A DNA stretch of 64,000 nucleotides from positions 62,001-126,000 of the forward strand of contig NZ_JAPRAQ010000022.1 of NCBI RefSeq assembly GCF_029989365.1, written 5' to 3'. The notes under the pieces are model-generated. The model saw only the letters and a program-made list of their open reading frames with translations, was not told the origin of the DNA and made no database searches. Shown in pieces: positions 20,335 to 32,349 of this stretch (positions are counted from its first letter, which is position 1; the number at the start of each line of letters is the position of its first letter). This DNA comes from Bradyrhizobium sp. Arg816 (GTDB lineage: Bacteria > Pseudomonadota > Alphaproteobacteria > Rhizobiales > Xanthobacteraceae). A program made the translations under genes and the position numbers.

Positions 20335-21300
20335 TCACCGCCGCGGATGCGCGCTCGCATACACTTCGAGCAGCCGCTCCGAATCGATGCCGGTGTAGAT
20401 CTGGGTGGTCGAGAGCGAGGAATGGCCGAGCAATTCCTGGATCGCGCGCAGATCGCCGCCACGCGAGAGCAGATGCGTGGCGAAGGAGTGCCGCAGCGCA
20501 TGCGGCGTGGCGCTGTCGGGCAGGCCGAGCGCGCCGCGCAGCCGCTCCATCGCGAGCTGGATGATGCGCGGGCTCAAGGGACCGCCGCGCGCGCCGAGGA
20601 AGATCGGGCCGTCCGCCGGCAGCGCATAGGGGCACATCGCAACGTATTCCTGCACGAGCGCGAGCACGTTCTGGAGCACCGGCACCATGCGGGTCTTGTT
20701 GCCTTTGCCTGTCACGATCAGCACGTCGCCCTCGCCGGGACGCGGCACCTCGCGGCGCTTCAACCCCAGCGCTTCGGAGATGCGCAGGCCCGAGCCATAC
20801 AAGAGCGCCATCACCGCGGCGTCGCGGGCCAGAACCCAGGTCTCGCGTTCCTCGCCGGCGCGCTCGTCGGCGTCGGCAAGGCGTTTGGCCGACGCCATCG
20901 GCAGCGGCTTCGGCAGGCTTTTTGCGACTTTCGGCGCGCGGATCGCCGACAAGGCGCCGACCTTGCCCTTGCCTTCGCGTTCGAGGAAACGGCCGAACGA
21001 GCGCAGGCCCGCCAGCGCGCGCATCAGCGAGCGGCCGGCGATGTCGTCGGCGCGGCGCATCGCCATGAAGGCGCGGACGTCGGTGGCTTCCAGCGCGGCA
21101 AAGCGCGCCAGCGTCACGCGCTCGCCCCAATGATTGCAAAGGAAATCCAGGCATTGCCGCAAGTCGCGGCCATAGGCCTCCAGCGTCTTCGGCGACAGCC
21201 GCCGCTCGGCGCCGAGATGCGACAGCCAGCGCGTCATCTCCTGCGCGATGTCAGGATCGGCGCTGGCGAGCTCGATTTGGGGTACGGCCGCTTTGCTCAT
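20335..21300 (-). CDS. xerC: Tyrosine recombinase XerC
   Basis: A 321-residue site-specific recombinase acting with XerD at the dif site to resolve chromosome dimers. A SAM-like core-binding domain (residues ~15-105, WLSHLGAERRLSPKTLEAYG) is followed by the catalytic domain with Arg in YGSGLRISEALGL, the HxxR box PHALRHSFATHLLSRG, and LGHSSLSTTQIYT carrying the nucleophilic Tyr. ATG 21300 (MSKAAVPQI) is preferred over an upstream in-frame start at 21324. It is divergent from priA, a common pairing in alphaproteobacteria. Confidence 0.94.
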   Translation of the reverse strand: MSKAAVPQIELASADPDIAQEMTRWLSHLGAERRLSPKTLEAYGRDLRQCLDFLCNHWGERVTLARFAALEATDVRAFMAMRRADDIAGRSLMRALAGLRSFGRFLEREGKGKVGALSAIRAPKVAKSLPKPLPMASAKRLADADERAGEERETWVLARDAAVMALLYGSGLRISEALGLKRREVPRPGEGDVLIVTGKGNKTRMVPVLQNVLALVQEYVAMCPYALPADGPIFLGARGGPLSPRIIQLAMERLRGALGLPDSATPHALRHSFATHLLSRGGDLRAIQELLGHSSLSTTQIYTGIDSERLLEVYASAHPRR

Positions 21301-21356
21301 GCGCTCTGGACGTGGTGATTCCACTCAGTATATCGCATCACACTCGTTTACTCTTA

Positions 21357-21381
21357 GCTAAGGCCGCCCGGGGGCGTTAGC
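21357..21381. other. Inverted repeat between xerC and priA
   Basis: GCTAA (21357) and TTAGC (to 21381) arms flank GC-rich GGCCGCCCGGGGGC. It lies in the 123-nt divergent promoter region and may be an operator or a leader hairpin for priA. Confidence 0.35.
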
Positions 21382-21423
21382 TTCAAGGCCCCAAGGTTCC
21401 GATTCTCCCTCCAAAGACCTTTG

Positions 21424-23634
21424 ATGGATCATTCGTCGCGCAGCACGACCACCCCCGCCAACGCGACCCGCATGGTCGACGTGCTGGTGCCGGTCGCGCT
21501 CGACCAGACCTATTCCTACAAGGTGCCGCGCGGGATGGAGCTGAAGGCGGGCGATCTCGTCGGCGTGCCGCTCGGCCCGCGCGAGGTGCTGGCCGTGGTC
21601 TGGGCGGAGAACGCCAATCCCGACCCGCGCCTGCACAACCGGCTCAAGGAGGTCAGCGAAAAGCTCGATCTTCCTCCGCTGAAGCCTGAGCTGCGCTCGG
21701 TCGTCGACTGGGTCGCCAATTACACGTTGAGCCCGCGCGGCATGGTGCTGCGGATGTGCCTGCGCATGGGCGAGAATCTCGGCCCGGAGCGGGTGCGCGC
21801 CGGCGTGCGCCTGGTCGGCGATCCGCCGCGGCGGCTGACGCCGGCGCGGCAGCGCGTGATCGAGCTGCTGTCGGATCGGCTGCTGCACGGCAAGTCCGAG
21901 GCGGCGAAGGAAGCAGGGGTCTCGGCCGGCGTGATCGACGGCCTCGTCGACGAAGGCACGCTCACGGTTGAGCCGATGCCGCCGCCTCCGCCGCCGCCGG
22001 CACCGGATCCGGATTTTGGCCAGCCGGATTTTTCACCGCTCCAGCGCGCCGGGGTGGATGCAATGCGCGCGCTCGCCGCCAACGGCACCTTTCACGTTGC
22101 GCTGCTCGACGGCGTCACCGGCTCGGGCAAAACCGAGGTCTATTTCGAGGCGATTGCAGAGACCATCCGCCGCGGCAAGCAGACTCTGATCCTGATGCCG
22201 GAGATCGCGCTCACTGGCCAGTTCCTCGACCGCTTCGCGCAGCGCTTTGGCGTGCGGCCGCTGGAATGGCACTCCGAGCTGACGCCGCGCACCCGCGCAC
22301 GCAACTGGGCGGCGATCTCCGAAGGCAGTGCGCCGGTCGTGGTCGGCGCGCGCTCGGCGCTGTTTCTGCCCTACGCCAATCTCGGCCTCATCGTGGTCGA
22401 TGAAGAGCACGACCAGGCCTACAAGCAGGACGAGGGCGTGCATTATCATGCCCGCGACATGGCGGTGGTGCGCGCGCATATCGCAAAGATCCCGATCGTG
22501 CTGGCCTCCGCCACGCCGTCGGTCGAGTCCGAGGTCAATGCGCGCAAGAACCGCTATCAGCGCATCGCGCTGCCCTCGCGCTTCGGCGGCCAGCACATGC
22601 CGCATATCGAGGCGATCGACATGCGCCGCGAGCCGCCGGCGCGCGGCCGCTTCATCTCGCCGCGGCTGGCTTCCGAGATCAGAAAAGCGATTGAAAAGCG
22701 CGAGCAGGCGCTGCTGTTCCTCAATCGCCGCGGCTATGCGCCGCTGACGCTGTGCCGTGCTTGCGGCCATCGCTTCGCCTGCACCATCTGCGATGCCTGG
22801 CTGGTCGATCACCGCTTTCGCCAGCGCCTCGTCTGCCACCATTGCGGCTTCTCGATGCCGCGCCCGCAGACCTGCCCGCACTGCGCGGCGGAGGAATCGC
22901 TGGTCGCGGTCGGGCCGGGCGTCGAGCGCTTGCAGGAGGAGGCGGCCGCGCTGTTCCCCGAGGCGCGCACCATGGTGCTGTCGAGCGATCTCATCACCTC
23001 GATCGAGACGATGCGCTCCGAACTCGCCGAGATCGCGGAGGGCCGCGTCGACATCATCATCGGCACGCAGCTCGTCGCCAAGGGCCACAACTTTCCGCGG
23101 CTCAATCTCGTCGGCGTGGTCGATGCGGATCTGGGCCTGTCCAACGGCGATCCGCGCGCGTCGGAACGCACCTGGCAGCTGCTCAACCAGGTGATCGGCC
23201 GTGCCGGGCGCGAGCAGGGCCGCGGCGTCGGCTATCTCCAGACCCATCAGCCCGATCATCCCGTGATGAAGGCGCTGATCGCCTGCGACCGCGAGGCCTT
23301 CTACGACAGCGAGATCGATCTTCGCGAGCGCACGCTCTATCCGCCGTTCGGCCGGCTCGCGAGCCTGATCATTTCGGCGGGCGACCGTCCGAGTGCCGAA
23401 GGTTTGGGCCGCCGCCTCGTTGCGCTCGCACCGCGCGACGAGCGCGTCGTGGTGCTGGGACCGGCGGAGGCCCCGCTCGCCGTGATCAAGGGCCGCTACC
23501 GTTTCCGCATCCTGGTGAAATCGGCGCGCGGGTTTGATCTGTCGGACTATTTGCGGAACTGGCTGGCGGTGTGTCCGAAGCCGAAGGGCAATCAAAAGCT
23601 CGAAGTCGACGTCGATCCGCAGAGCTTCTTGTAA
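21424..23634 (+). CDS. priA: Primosomal replication restart helicase PriA
   Basis: A 736-residue 3'-5' helicase that reloads the replisome at stalled forks. The N-terminal DNA-binding domain (~1-110, DVLVPVALDQTYSYKVP) is followed by Walker A GVTGSGKTEVYFEAI, the DEEH box VVDEEHDQAYKQDEGV, and the zinc module with paired cysteines CRACGHRFACTIC and CHHCGF...CPHC. Helicase motifs V-VI (TQLVAKGHNFP, QVIGRAGREQG) and a C-terminal domain complete it. A proline run near residues 182-190 forms a linker. The frame could also start at the TTG one codon earlier. Confidence 0.96.
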   Translation: MDHSSRSTTTPANATRMVDVLVPVALDQTYSYKVPRGMELKAGDLVGVPLGPREVLAVVWAENANPDPRLHNRLKEVSEKLDLPPLKPELRSVVDWVANYTLSPRGMVLRMCLRMGENLGPERVRAGVRLVGDPPRRLTPARQRVIELLSDRLLHGKSEAAKEAGVSAGVIDGLVDEGTLTVEPMPPPPPPPAPDPDFGQPDFSPLQRAGVDAMRALAANGTFHVALLDGVTGSGKTEVYFEAIAETIRRGKQTLILMPEIALTGQFLDRFAQRFGVRPLEWHSELTPRTRARNWAAISEGSAPVVVGARSALFLPYANLGLIVVDEEHDQAYKQDEGVHYHARDMAVVRAHIAKIPIVLASATPSVESEVNARKNRYQRIALPSRFGGQHMPHIEAIDMRREPPARGRFISPRLASEIRKAIEKREQALLFLNRRGYAPLTLCRACGHRFACTICDAWLVDHRFRQRLVCHHCGFSMPRPQTCPHCAAEESLVAVGPGVERLQEEAAALFPEARTMVLSSDLITSIETMRSELAEIAEGRVDIIIGTQLVAKGHNFPRLNLVGVVDADLGLSNGDPRASERTWQLLNQVIGRAGREQGRGVGYLQTHQPDHPVMKALIACDREAFYDSEIDLRERTLYPPFGRLASLIISAGDRPSAEGLGRRLVALAPRDERVVVLGPAEAPLAVIKGRYRFRILVKSARGFDLSDYLRNWLAVCPKPKGNQKLEVDVDPQSFL

Positions 23635-23660
23635 GGCTGGTGCCACAAGGCACCCTGCGC

Positions 23661-23685
23661 TCCCTCCCCCGCAAGGGGGGAGGGA
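23661..23685. repeat. CCCTCCCCC/GGGGGGAGGG palindrome
   Basis: TCCCTCCCCC and GGGGGGAGGGA arms with a GCAA loop, directly after priA. The same motif recurs at 32021-32044 and 32203-32226, and a related form occurs at 47612-47635. Confidence 0.75.
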
Positions 23686-23706
23686 ACACAGCGTACCCTC
23701 CATCCA

Positions 23707-23792
23707 CGTCATTGCGAGGAGCAAAGCGACGAAGCAATCCAGAGTCTATCCGAGGAAAGATTCTGGATTGCTTCGCTGCGCTCGCAATGACG
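23707..23792. repeat. Palindromic repeat, GTCATTGCGAGCGCAGCGAAG family (second copy)
   Basis: CGTCATTGCGAGGAGCAAAG...AAGCAATCCAGA pairs with TCTGGATTGCTTCGCTGCGC...TCGCAATGACG. It belongs to the same family as 675-753, with the left arm slightly diverged. Confidence 0.85.
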
Positions 23793-23798
23793 GGGCAG

Positions 23799-23832
23799 CA
23801 AAAAGCCCGCTGTCCCCCAAGACAGCGGGCTT
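23799..23832 (-). terminator. Rho-independent terminator of the RlpA-like gene
   Basis: A 12-bp stem AAGCCCGCTGTC (23803-23814) / GACAGCGGGCTT (23821-23832) with a 6-nt loop. On the minus strand it is followed by TTTTTGCTG. It terminates the gene at 23919. Confidence 0.85.
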
Positions 23833-23918
23833 GCTTCACCTGCGCTGATCCCGCCGCTCACAGGTCCATGCGGACGCTGACGGGAACTGCGCTTGTGCGG
23901 TGAGGCGCTGGTCGCGCC

Positions 23919-24422
23919 TTACGAGACCACTTCCGCGGTGACGCGGCCGACACCGGCGCCGGTGAGGCCGATGGCACGGGCAGCGCCCGTGGAGAGGTCG
24001 AGAACACGGCCGCGAATGAACGGGCCACGGTCATTGATGGTGACGATGACGCTCGAGCCGCCATGGGTGACGCGCAGCTTGGTGCCGAACGGCAGCGAAC
24101 GGTGTGCTGCGGTCATGGCGTTCTGGTTGAAGCGCTGGCCCGACGCAGTCCGGCTGCCGGACTCGTTGCCATAATAGGAGGCCATGCCGGAGAAGCTGCG
24201 ACCCGTGCCCGACGACGGCGTCATCGACGCGTTGGCGTTGCGCCAATCGGAGGTCGTGTTGGCATCGTTCAGGGCGTGGTGGCGGTGATGATGGTGCCGT
24301 TGGTGATGCCGGGATTTGGCGGAAGCTTCGGTGGCGGTTCCCCCGACGAGGAGAGTGGCGGCAACGAAAGCGATCGCCGTGCGCGGCCGGGTCACGGAGC
24401 CCAGCGTTTTCAAAGACAGCAT
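23919..24422 (-). CDS. rlpA: Septal ring lytic transglycosylase RlpA-like protein
   Basis: A 167-residue secreted protein. The signal peptide spans ~1-35 (TAIAFVAATLLVGGTATEAS then AKS) without a lipobox Cys. A histidine cluster RHHQRHHHHRHH follows at ~38-49, then the RlpA double-psi beta-barrel from ~78 onward: GMASYYGNESGSRTASGQRF, MTAAHRSLPFGTKLRVTH, VTINDRGPFIRGRVLDLS. There is no C-terminal SPOR domain. RlpA enzymes cleave denuded glycan strands at the septum. An 18-bp palindrome and a CtrA-type motif lie upstream, suggesting cell-cycle or dedicated control. Confidence 0.87.
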   Translation of the reverse strand: MLSLKTLGSVTRPRTAIAFVAATLLVGGTATEASAKSRHHQRHHHHRHHALNDANTTSDWRNANASMTPSSGTGRSFSGMASYYGNESGSRTASGQRFNQNAMTAAHRSLPFGTKLRVTHGGSSVIVTINDRGPFIRGRVLDLSTGAARAIGLTGAGVGRVTAEVVS

Positions 24423-24443
24423 TTAGTGGTCCCTAATCTAGTA

Positions 24444-24461
24444 TTGCCACATATGTGGCAA
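24444..24461. promoter_or_regulatory. 18-bp perfect palindrome upstream of rlpA
   Basis: TTGCCACATATGTGGCAA is a perfect two-fold palindrome 22 nt upstream of the rlpA start codon, in a position suited to an operator for a dimeric repressor or to a cis element overlapping the core promoter. No binding protein can be named. Confidence 0.5.
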
Positions 24462-24604
24462 GTTCAGCCCCCGTAAGTTTGTGAGCGGGATCGCGTTTCG
24501 ATTCCTAATGAGGCGTGAATTAGGCAGTAAATCCGTTCTGTGTCGTCATGAAATATTCTGTGATTGGCATCAATGTTGCAGCCAATGTTCTGGAGTCTTT
24601 CGCT

Positions 24605-24620
24605 TTAACAATTCTTTAAC
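24605..24620. promoter_or_regulatory. CtrA-type binding motif TTAA-N7-TTAAC
   Basis: TTAACAATTCTTTAAC matches exactly the full-length CtrA consensus TTAA-N7-TTAA(C) known from Caulobacter and other alphaproteobacteria. It lies ~180 nt upstream of rlpA, a septal cell-wall gene, which makes cell-cycle control plausible. In GC-rich DNA this 8-base match is rarer than average, but the region is locally AT-rich. Confidence 0.55.
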
Positions 24621-25057
24621 TATCTTATTACTCATTAATACTGTAAAACGAGGTCATTATACTTCGTGTTTAGAATTAGGAAAGTATTCAGGGGAGGCCG
24701 CTCGTCACGTCGAACTCACGCCTCAGCGAGCCGTGTTCATGGCCGCTATGCGCTGAGGGCAGGAACGAAAGGTCGAGATGCCGCCGAGGCGGCGCGTCAT
24801 TCCGCGACGTGGCAGGCCGCTATCGCGGCGCCGTCGGCTGCGACGAACTGGCGACAGAAGGTCGTGCCTTTAATTTGGCGTCATGTTGCACGTGCGCGCC
24901 TGCTATGTTAGCAAAGCCGCGATTTTAACGGACCCGGCACCTCCCGTGTCGGCCGAAAATCGAAGTCCCGCTTGAATTCCAAGGGCTTGGATCGCTTGGC
25001 GCCGCTTTGTGGCGACGGTTTTTCCCTTGCGAGTTTGACAGCAAAAAGAGCGCGTCT

Positions 25058-27147
<2,090 letters not shown>

Positions 27148-27152
27148 GTGCC

Positions 27153-27237
27153 GTCATGGCCGGGCTCGTCCCGGCCATCCACGTCTATCGGCGTGTGAGG
27201 TACCACGTGGATGCCCGGGACGAGCCCGGGCATGACG
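27153..27237. repeat. Palindromic repeat between atpA and atpG
   Basis: GTCATGGCCGGGCTCGTCCC and GGGACGAGCCCGGGCATGAC arms, with an inner CCACGT/ACGTGG pair, form a stable hairpin inside the operon. Such intra-operon elements may protect or process the mRNA; translation of atpG restarts 50 nt later. Confidence 0.8.
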
Positions 27238-27288
27238 ACTGGATAGGTTTGCGATCAGGCCAAAGGGTCGGATCGTCGGGGACGAAGA

Positions 27289-28164
27289 ATGGCGTCACTT
27301 AAAGACATGCGCGTCCGCATCGCCTCCACCAAGGCGACGCAGAAGATCACCAAGGCGATGCAGATGGTCGCGGCGTCGAGATTGCGCCGTGCCCAGCAAG
27401 CGGCCGAGGCGGCGCGGCCCTACGCCGACAAGATGAGCGCGGTGATCTCCAACATCGCCAGCGCTGCCGCGGGTTCGCCCGGCGCGCCCGGGTTGCTGGC
27501 CGGCACCGGCAGGGACCAGGTCCACCTACTGCTGGTCTGCACCGGCGAGCGCGGCCTGTCCGGCGCTTTCAACTCCTCGATCGTGCGCCTCGCCCGCGAG
27601 CGCGCCCAGGCGCTGATCGCGCAGGGCAAGGAAGTCAAATTCTTCTGCGTCGGCCGCAAGGGCTACGAGCAGCTCCGCCGTCTGTTCGACAAGCAGATCG
27701 TCGAGCATCTCGACCTGCGCAGCGTTCGCCAGCTCGGCTTTGTCAACGCCGAGGACATCGCCAAGAAGGTGCTGGCCCGTTTCGACAACGGTGAGTTCGA
27801 CGTCTGCACGCTGTTCTACGCGCAGTTCAAGTCGGTGATCGCCCAGATCCCGACCGCGCAGCAGATCATCCCGCTGGTCGTCGAGGAAAAGGCGGCGAAC
27901 GCGCCGACGACGTCCTACGAATACGAGCCGGAGGAGGACGAGCTCCTTCCCCGCCTGTTGCCGCGCAATGTCGCGGTGCAGATCTTCCGCGCGCTGCTGG
28001 AAAACAACGCGTCGTTCTATGGCGCGCAGATGAGCTCGATGGACAACGCCACCCGCAACGCGGGTGAAATGATTCGCAAGCAAACCCAGATCTACAACCG
28101 AACCCGTCAAGCCCAGATCACCAAGGAGCTGATCGAGATCATCTCCGGCGCCGAGGCGGTCTGA
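27289..28164 (+). CDS. atpG: ATP synthase F1 gamma subunit
   Basis: A 291-residue central rotor shaft. The N-terminal helix [20 protein letters not shown] and the C-terminal helix with [14 protein letters not shown]...[14 protein letters not shown] form the coiled coil inserted into the alpha3beta3 ring. The Rossmann-like middle contains [20 protein letters not shown]. It lies in canonical order between atpA and atpD. Confidence 0.97.
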   Translation: MASLKDMRVRIASTKATQKITKAMQMVAASRLRRAQQAAEAARPYADKMSAVISNIASAAAGSPGAPGLLAGTGRDQVHLLLVCTGERGLSGAFNSSIVRLARERAQALIAQGKEVKFFCVGRKGYEQLRRLFDKQIVEHLDLRSVRQLGFVNAEDIAKKVLARFDNGEFDVCTLFYAQFKSVIAQIPTAQQIIPLVVEEKAANAPTTSYEYEPEEDELLPRLLPRNVAVQIFRALLENNASFYGAQMSSMDNATRNAGEMIRKQTQIYNRTRQAQITKELIEIISGAEAV

Positions 28165-29661
<1,497 letters not shown>

Positions 29662-29667
29662 GCTAGC

Positions 29668-29740
29668 GATTAGCGAATAGGGAGTGGCGAATAGCTGCTC
29701 CCAGTCCTCGCTCCTCGCCATTCGCCACTCACCATTCGCA
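29668..29740. repeat. Inverted repeat between atpD and atpC
   Basis: GCGAATAGGGAGTGGCGAATAG is partly mirrored by CGCCATTCGCCACTCACCATTC. It is AT-richer than the flanking genes and unlike the other repeat families in the window. It may be a decayed mobile element or an mRNA element adjusting AtpC dosage. Confidence 0.6.
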
Positions 29741-29748
29741 GGTTCTCC

Positions 29749-30156
29749 ATGGCCACCTTCCACTTCGATCTCGTCTCTCCCGAAAAGCTCGCGTTCTCCG
29801 GCGAGGTCGATCAGGTCGACATTCCTGGCTGGGAAGGTGATTTCGGTGTGCTCGCCGGGCATGCGCCCGTCGTCGCCGCGGTGCGGCCGGGTATTCTCAC
29901 CATCATTGCGGGCGGCCAGAAGCAGAAGGTCATCGTGCTCGGTGGACTGGCGGAAGTCTCTGACAATCGCCTGACGGTTCTTGCAGACGTCGCCACCTCG
30001 ATCGAGGAGATCGATCGGACCCAGTTTGCTGATACCGTCGCTGAGATGGAGGAAAAGTTGTCCGAGAAGGAAGGTCACGAACTCGACCTCGCGATCACGC
30101 GGCTCGACAACTACAAGAGCATCCAGCACGAGCTCAATACGACGGCGATGCACTAA
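29749..30156 (+). CDS. atpC: ATP synthase F1 epsilon subunit
   Basis: A 135-residue epsilon subunit that couples the rotor to the c-ring and inhibits ATP hydrolysis. The beta-sandwich N-domain reads [20 protein letters not shown]...[16 protein letters not shown], followed by a short helical C-domain ([18 protein letters not shown]). It is the last gene of the F1 operon; a GC-rich dyad (AGCCCCGG/CCGGGGCT, 30156-30180) without a U tract follows. Confidence 0.96.
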   Translation: MATFHFDLVSPEKLAFSGEVDQVDIPGWEGDFGVLAGHAPVVAAVRPGILTIIAGGQKQKVIVLGGLAEVSDNRLTVLADVATSIEEIDRTQFADTVAEMEEKLSEKEGHELDLAITRLDNYKSIQHELNTTAMH

Positions 30157-30305
30157 GCCCCGGGGCACCGCTCCGGGGCTCAAGCTACAAATTCCTGAAC
30201 AGGTTCAGCGCTCGTCACGGAAGTGGCGGGCGCTGAAACTTTGTTGCACCGCGCCGCCGATAGCGGCATTCTGCGCCCGCGAATTTGTTTCGGGGCTGGC
30301 AGCAG

Positions 30306-31982
30306 ATGAAACGCAAGATCGCAGCGATTTTCGCAGCCGATATTGCCGGTTATTCAAGACTGGTCGCGGAAGACGAAGAGGAGACGCTGCGGCGTCTCGC
30401 CTCCTATCGCGAGGTCATCGACGACTTCATCGCGAAGGCCAACGGACGCATCTTCAATACGGCGGGCGACGCCGTGCTCGCGGAATTTCCGAGCGCGGTC
30501 GATGCGGTGCGCTGCGCGATCGACATCCAGGAATCCCTGCGAACCCGCAACATGGCCTATCCGCCGAGCCGGCAGATGTCGTTCCGTATCGGCATCACCA
30601 TCGGTGACGTAGTCGAGCGCAACGGCGATCTGCTCGGTGACGGCGTCAATATCGCCGCCCGGCTCGAAGGCCTCGCCGAGGTCGGCGGCATCTGCGTTTC
30701 CCGCGCCGTGCACGAGCAGGTCGCCAACAAGCTGTCGGTGCAGTTCGCCGACATCGGCGCGCAGGAGGTCAAGAACATCCCGACGCCGGTGCACGCCTAC
30801 ATGGTGGCGATGCGGCGCGAGGACGGCACTTACGCAACGCCGAAAGTGAAGAAGCCCGCCTCCAAGCTGGCCGCGGCACCGGTCTGGATGTGGCCGCTGG
30901 TGGTCGCCGTCGTCTCGGTCGTCGCCATCCTTGTCACCGGCTTCCTCTACAACACCAAGCTCAAGCAGACGGTCACCGCCGCAGTCGCGCCGGCTGCGAC
31001 GCCAAGTGCTGCAATACCAAGTGCTGCGCCAGCGGCAAATGCCGTGGCGCCGAGCCCGATGCCGACCCAGATGGCAAAAGCGCCGATGGCTCCGATGAGC
31101 CCAGCCGCCGCCGCGATGGCACCGATGCCCGCGCCCTCACCATCCGCCGCGCCGCTATCGGGCAAGCTTGCCGCCGATAGCGTGCCCTTCATCAACGAGC
31201 GCATCCGCAGCTATCTGGCCGGCGACTATTCCGCCTCCGGCGACTACAAGGCCTTCGCGCTCAATATCGGCGGCTTCACAGGCGCGGCGTTGAACCAGCC
31301 GACCGAGGAAGCCGCGCGCAACATGGCGCTCGAGCAGTGCCAGAAGCGCGCCGATGCCGCGCAATCGCCGCGGCGCTGCGAGCTCTATGCGGTCGGCAAC
31401 GACGTCGTCTACACGCACGGCAAGCCGCCGATGCCGCCGCAGCCCTGGGTGCGCCACGACGCCATGACCGAGCGGGCCTTCGCGCCGAAAGATTTTCCGA
31501 TGGTGCGCGATCCGGCAAAGGTCCGGCTCGAGAACATGTTCGTGCCGGCGGCGAAATCCCGCGCGATCGCGCTCGGCCCGGGCGGTCAATATTTCATGGT
31601 GCTGGGCGCGTCATCCGTCGACGATTCGGCGCGGCGCTCGCTGGAATCGTGCGGCGCCATCGCCGGCGTGGCCTGTCTGATCGTCGCAGTCGACGACAAT
31701 TTCGTCGTGCCGATCCCGACCCTGCTCAGGATCACCGGCTTCTTCCATGCGGCGTCCAACGCCTCGATCGTCGCCGACGCGCGCGCCGAGGTCGTGCGCA
31801 AGCTCGCCGATGGCATGGGCTGGAACGCAGTCGCGGTCGGGACCGCGGGCCGGCCGGGCCTCGGCCTGAAGGCCGCGGACGAGCAGACCGCCGTCAACTC
31901 CGCGCTCGCCGACTGCGCCAAGCGCGACCGCGATTGCCACGTCATCGCGGTCGGCCCGTTCACGGTGGGACCGACGAACTGA
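30306..31982 (+). CDS. Class III adenylate/guanylate cyclase with triple-repeat extracytoplasmic domain
   Basis: A 558-residue two-part protein. Residues ~1-170 form a class III cyclase catalytic domain with the metal Asp12 (FAADIAGYSRL) and Asp55 (GDAVLAEF), plus the transition-state pair Asn115/Arg119 (VNIAARL). One membrane helix spans ~193-215, and a Pro/Ala/Met-rich linker runs to ~285. The C-terminal region has three related segments (~316-370, 419-467, 507-554), each with a Gly-rich strand, a helix ending in Cys and a second Cys before a hydrophobic strand; they resemble DUF4189 repeats. Predicted topology: catalytic domain in the cytoplasm, repeats outside. Start ATG 30306 gives the standard MKRKIAAIFAADI. 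Confidence 0.85.
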   Translation: MKRKIAAIFAADIAGYSRLVAEDEEETLRRLASYREVIDDFIAKANGRIFNTAGDAVLAEFPSAVDAVRCAIDIQESLRTRNMAYPPSRQMSFRIGITIGDVVERNGDLLGDGVNIAARLEGLAEVGGICVSRAVHEQVANKLSVQFADIGAQEVKNIPTPVHAYMVAMRREDGTYATPKVKKPASKLAAAPVWMWPLVVAVVSVVAILVTGFLYNTKLKQTVTAAVAPAATPSAAIPSAAPAANAVAPSPMPTQMAKAPMAPMSPAAAAMAPMPAPSPSAAPLSGKLAADSVPFINERIRSYLAGDYSASGDYKAFALNIGGFTGAALNQPTEEAARNMALEQCQKRADAAQSPRRCELYAVGNDVVYTHGKPPMPPQPWVRHDAMTERAFAPKDFPMVRDPAKVRLENMFVPAAKSRAIALGPGGQYFMVLGASSVDDSARRSLESCGAIAGVACLIVAVDDNFVVPIPTLLRITGFFHAASNASIVADARAEVVRKLADGMGWNAVAVGTAGRPGLGLKAADEQTAVNSALADCAKRDRDCHVIAVGPFTVGPTN

Positions 31983-32020
31983 GGCAATGAGACTTCACTA
32001 GCGCCCCGACGGAGGTCGGT

Positions 32021-32230
32021 TCCCTCCCCTCTTGCGGGGGAGGACTAAAGCATGATCCGGAAAAGTGCGTAGCGGTTTTCCGAAAAGATCATGCTCAAAC
32101 AGCAACCTAAAGCGCGATGACGATTCATCTCAATCTCATCGCGCTTTAGGGAGAGGGGTAGCCACGAACTCAGACCTCGCCCGGAGCCACCCCTCTCCCC
32201 AACCCTCCCCCGCAAGGGGGGAGGGAGCGC
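32021..32230. repeat. Composite repeat cluster with a RIME-like mosaic element
   Basis: A CCCTCCCC palindrome (32021-32044) is followed by a two-palindrome module. AGCATGATC (32049-32057) pairs with GATCATGCT (32087-32095), and CTAAAGCGCGATGA (32107-32120) pairs perfectly with TCATCGCGCTTTAG (32136-32149). A CCCTCCCCC palindrome then closes the cluster. The double-palindrome part is like the Rhizobium intergenic mosaic elements (RIME) widespread in rhizobia. The 367-nt gap between the cyclase and rppH holds nothing else. Confidence 0.8.
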
Positions 32231-32349
32231 AGCGGAGCAAGCGGTGACGTTCCCGCTGACGAGAACGGCTCCTCACACGCAAAATTCCGACGAAAAATCT
32301 CTCATGAATTCAACCCCGTTCTACTGTGCATGGGGTTGTTTTCGCAGTT

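Larger units (their letters stand above)
24423..25057. other. 635-nt AT-richer intergenic region between rlpA and atpH
   Basis: No convincing gene. Open frames here lack ribosome-binding sites, codon bias and family motifs. The stretch 24480-24680 is strikingly AT-rich for this genome and holds a TTAA-N7-TTAA motif, the dyad CCTAAT-N9-ATTAGG (24504-24524) and an 18-bp palindrome near rlpA. The right-hand part contains the GC-rich dyad GCCGCCGAGGCGGC near 24780 and must include the atp operon promoter. Confidence 0.7.

Noticed and set aside
23641-23835. Possible CRISPR-like or tandem-repeat array near 23.7 kb
   Set aside because: The units are two different palindromes plus a terminator, with no regular direct-repeat/spacer pattern. 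No cas gene is present.
24481-24756. 91-codon frame in the AT-rich region before atpH
   Set aside because: No ribosome-binding site, no codon bias, many Cys/Arg; it overlaps probable regulatory motifs.
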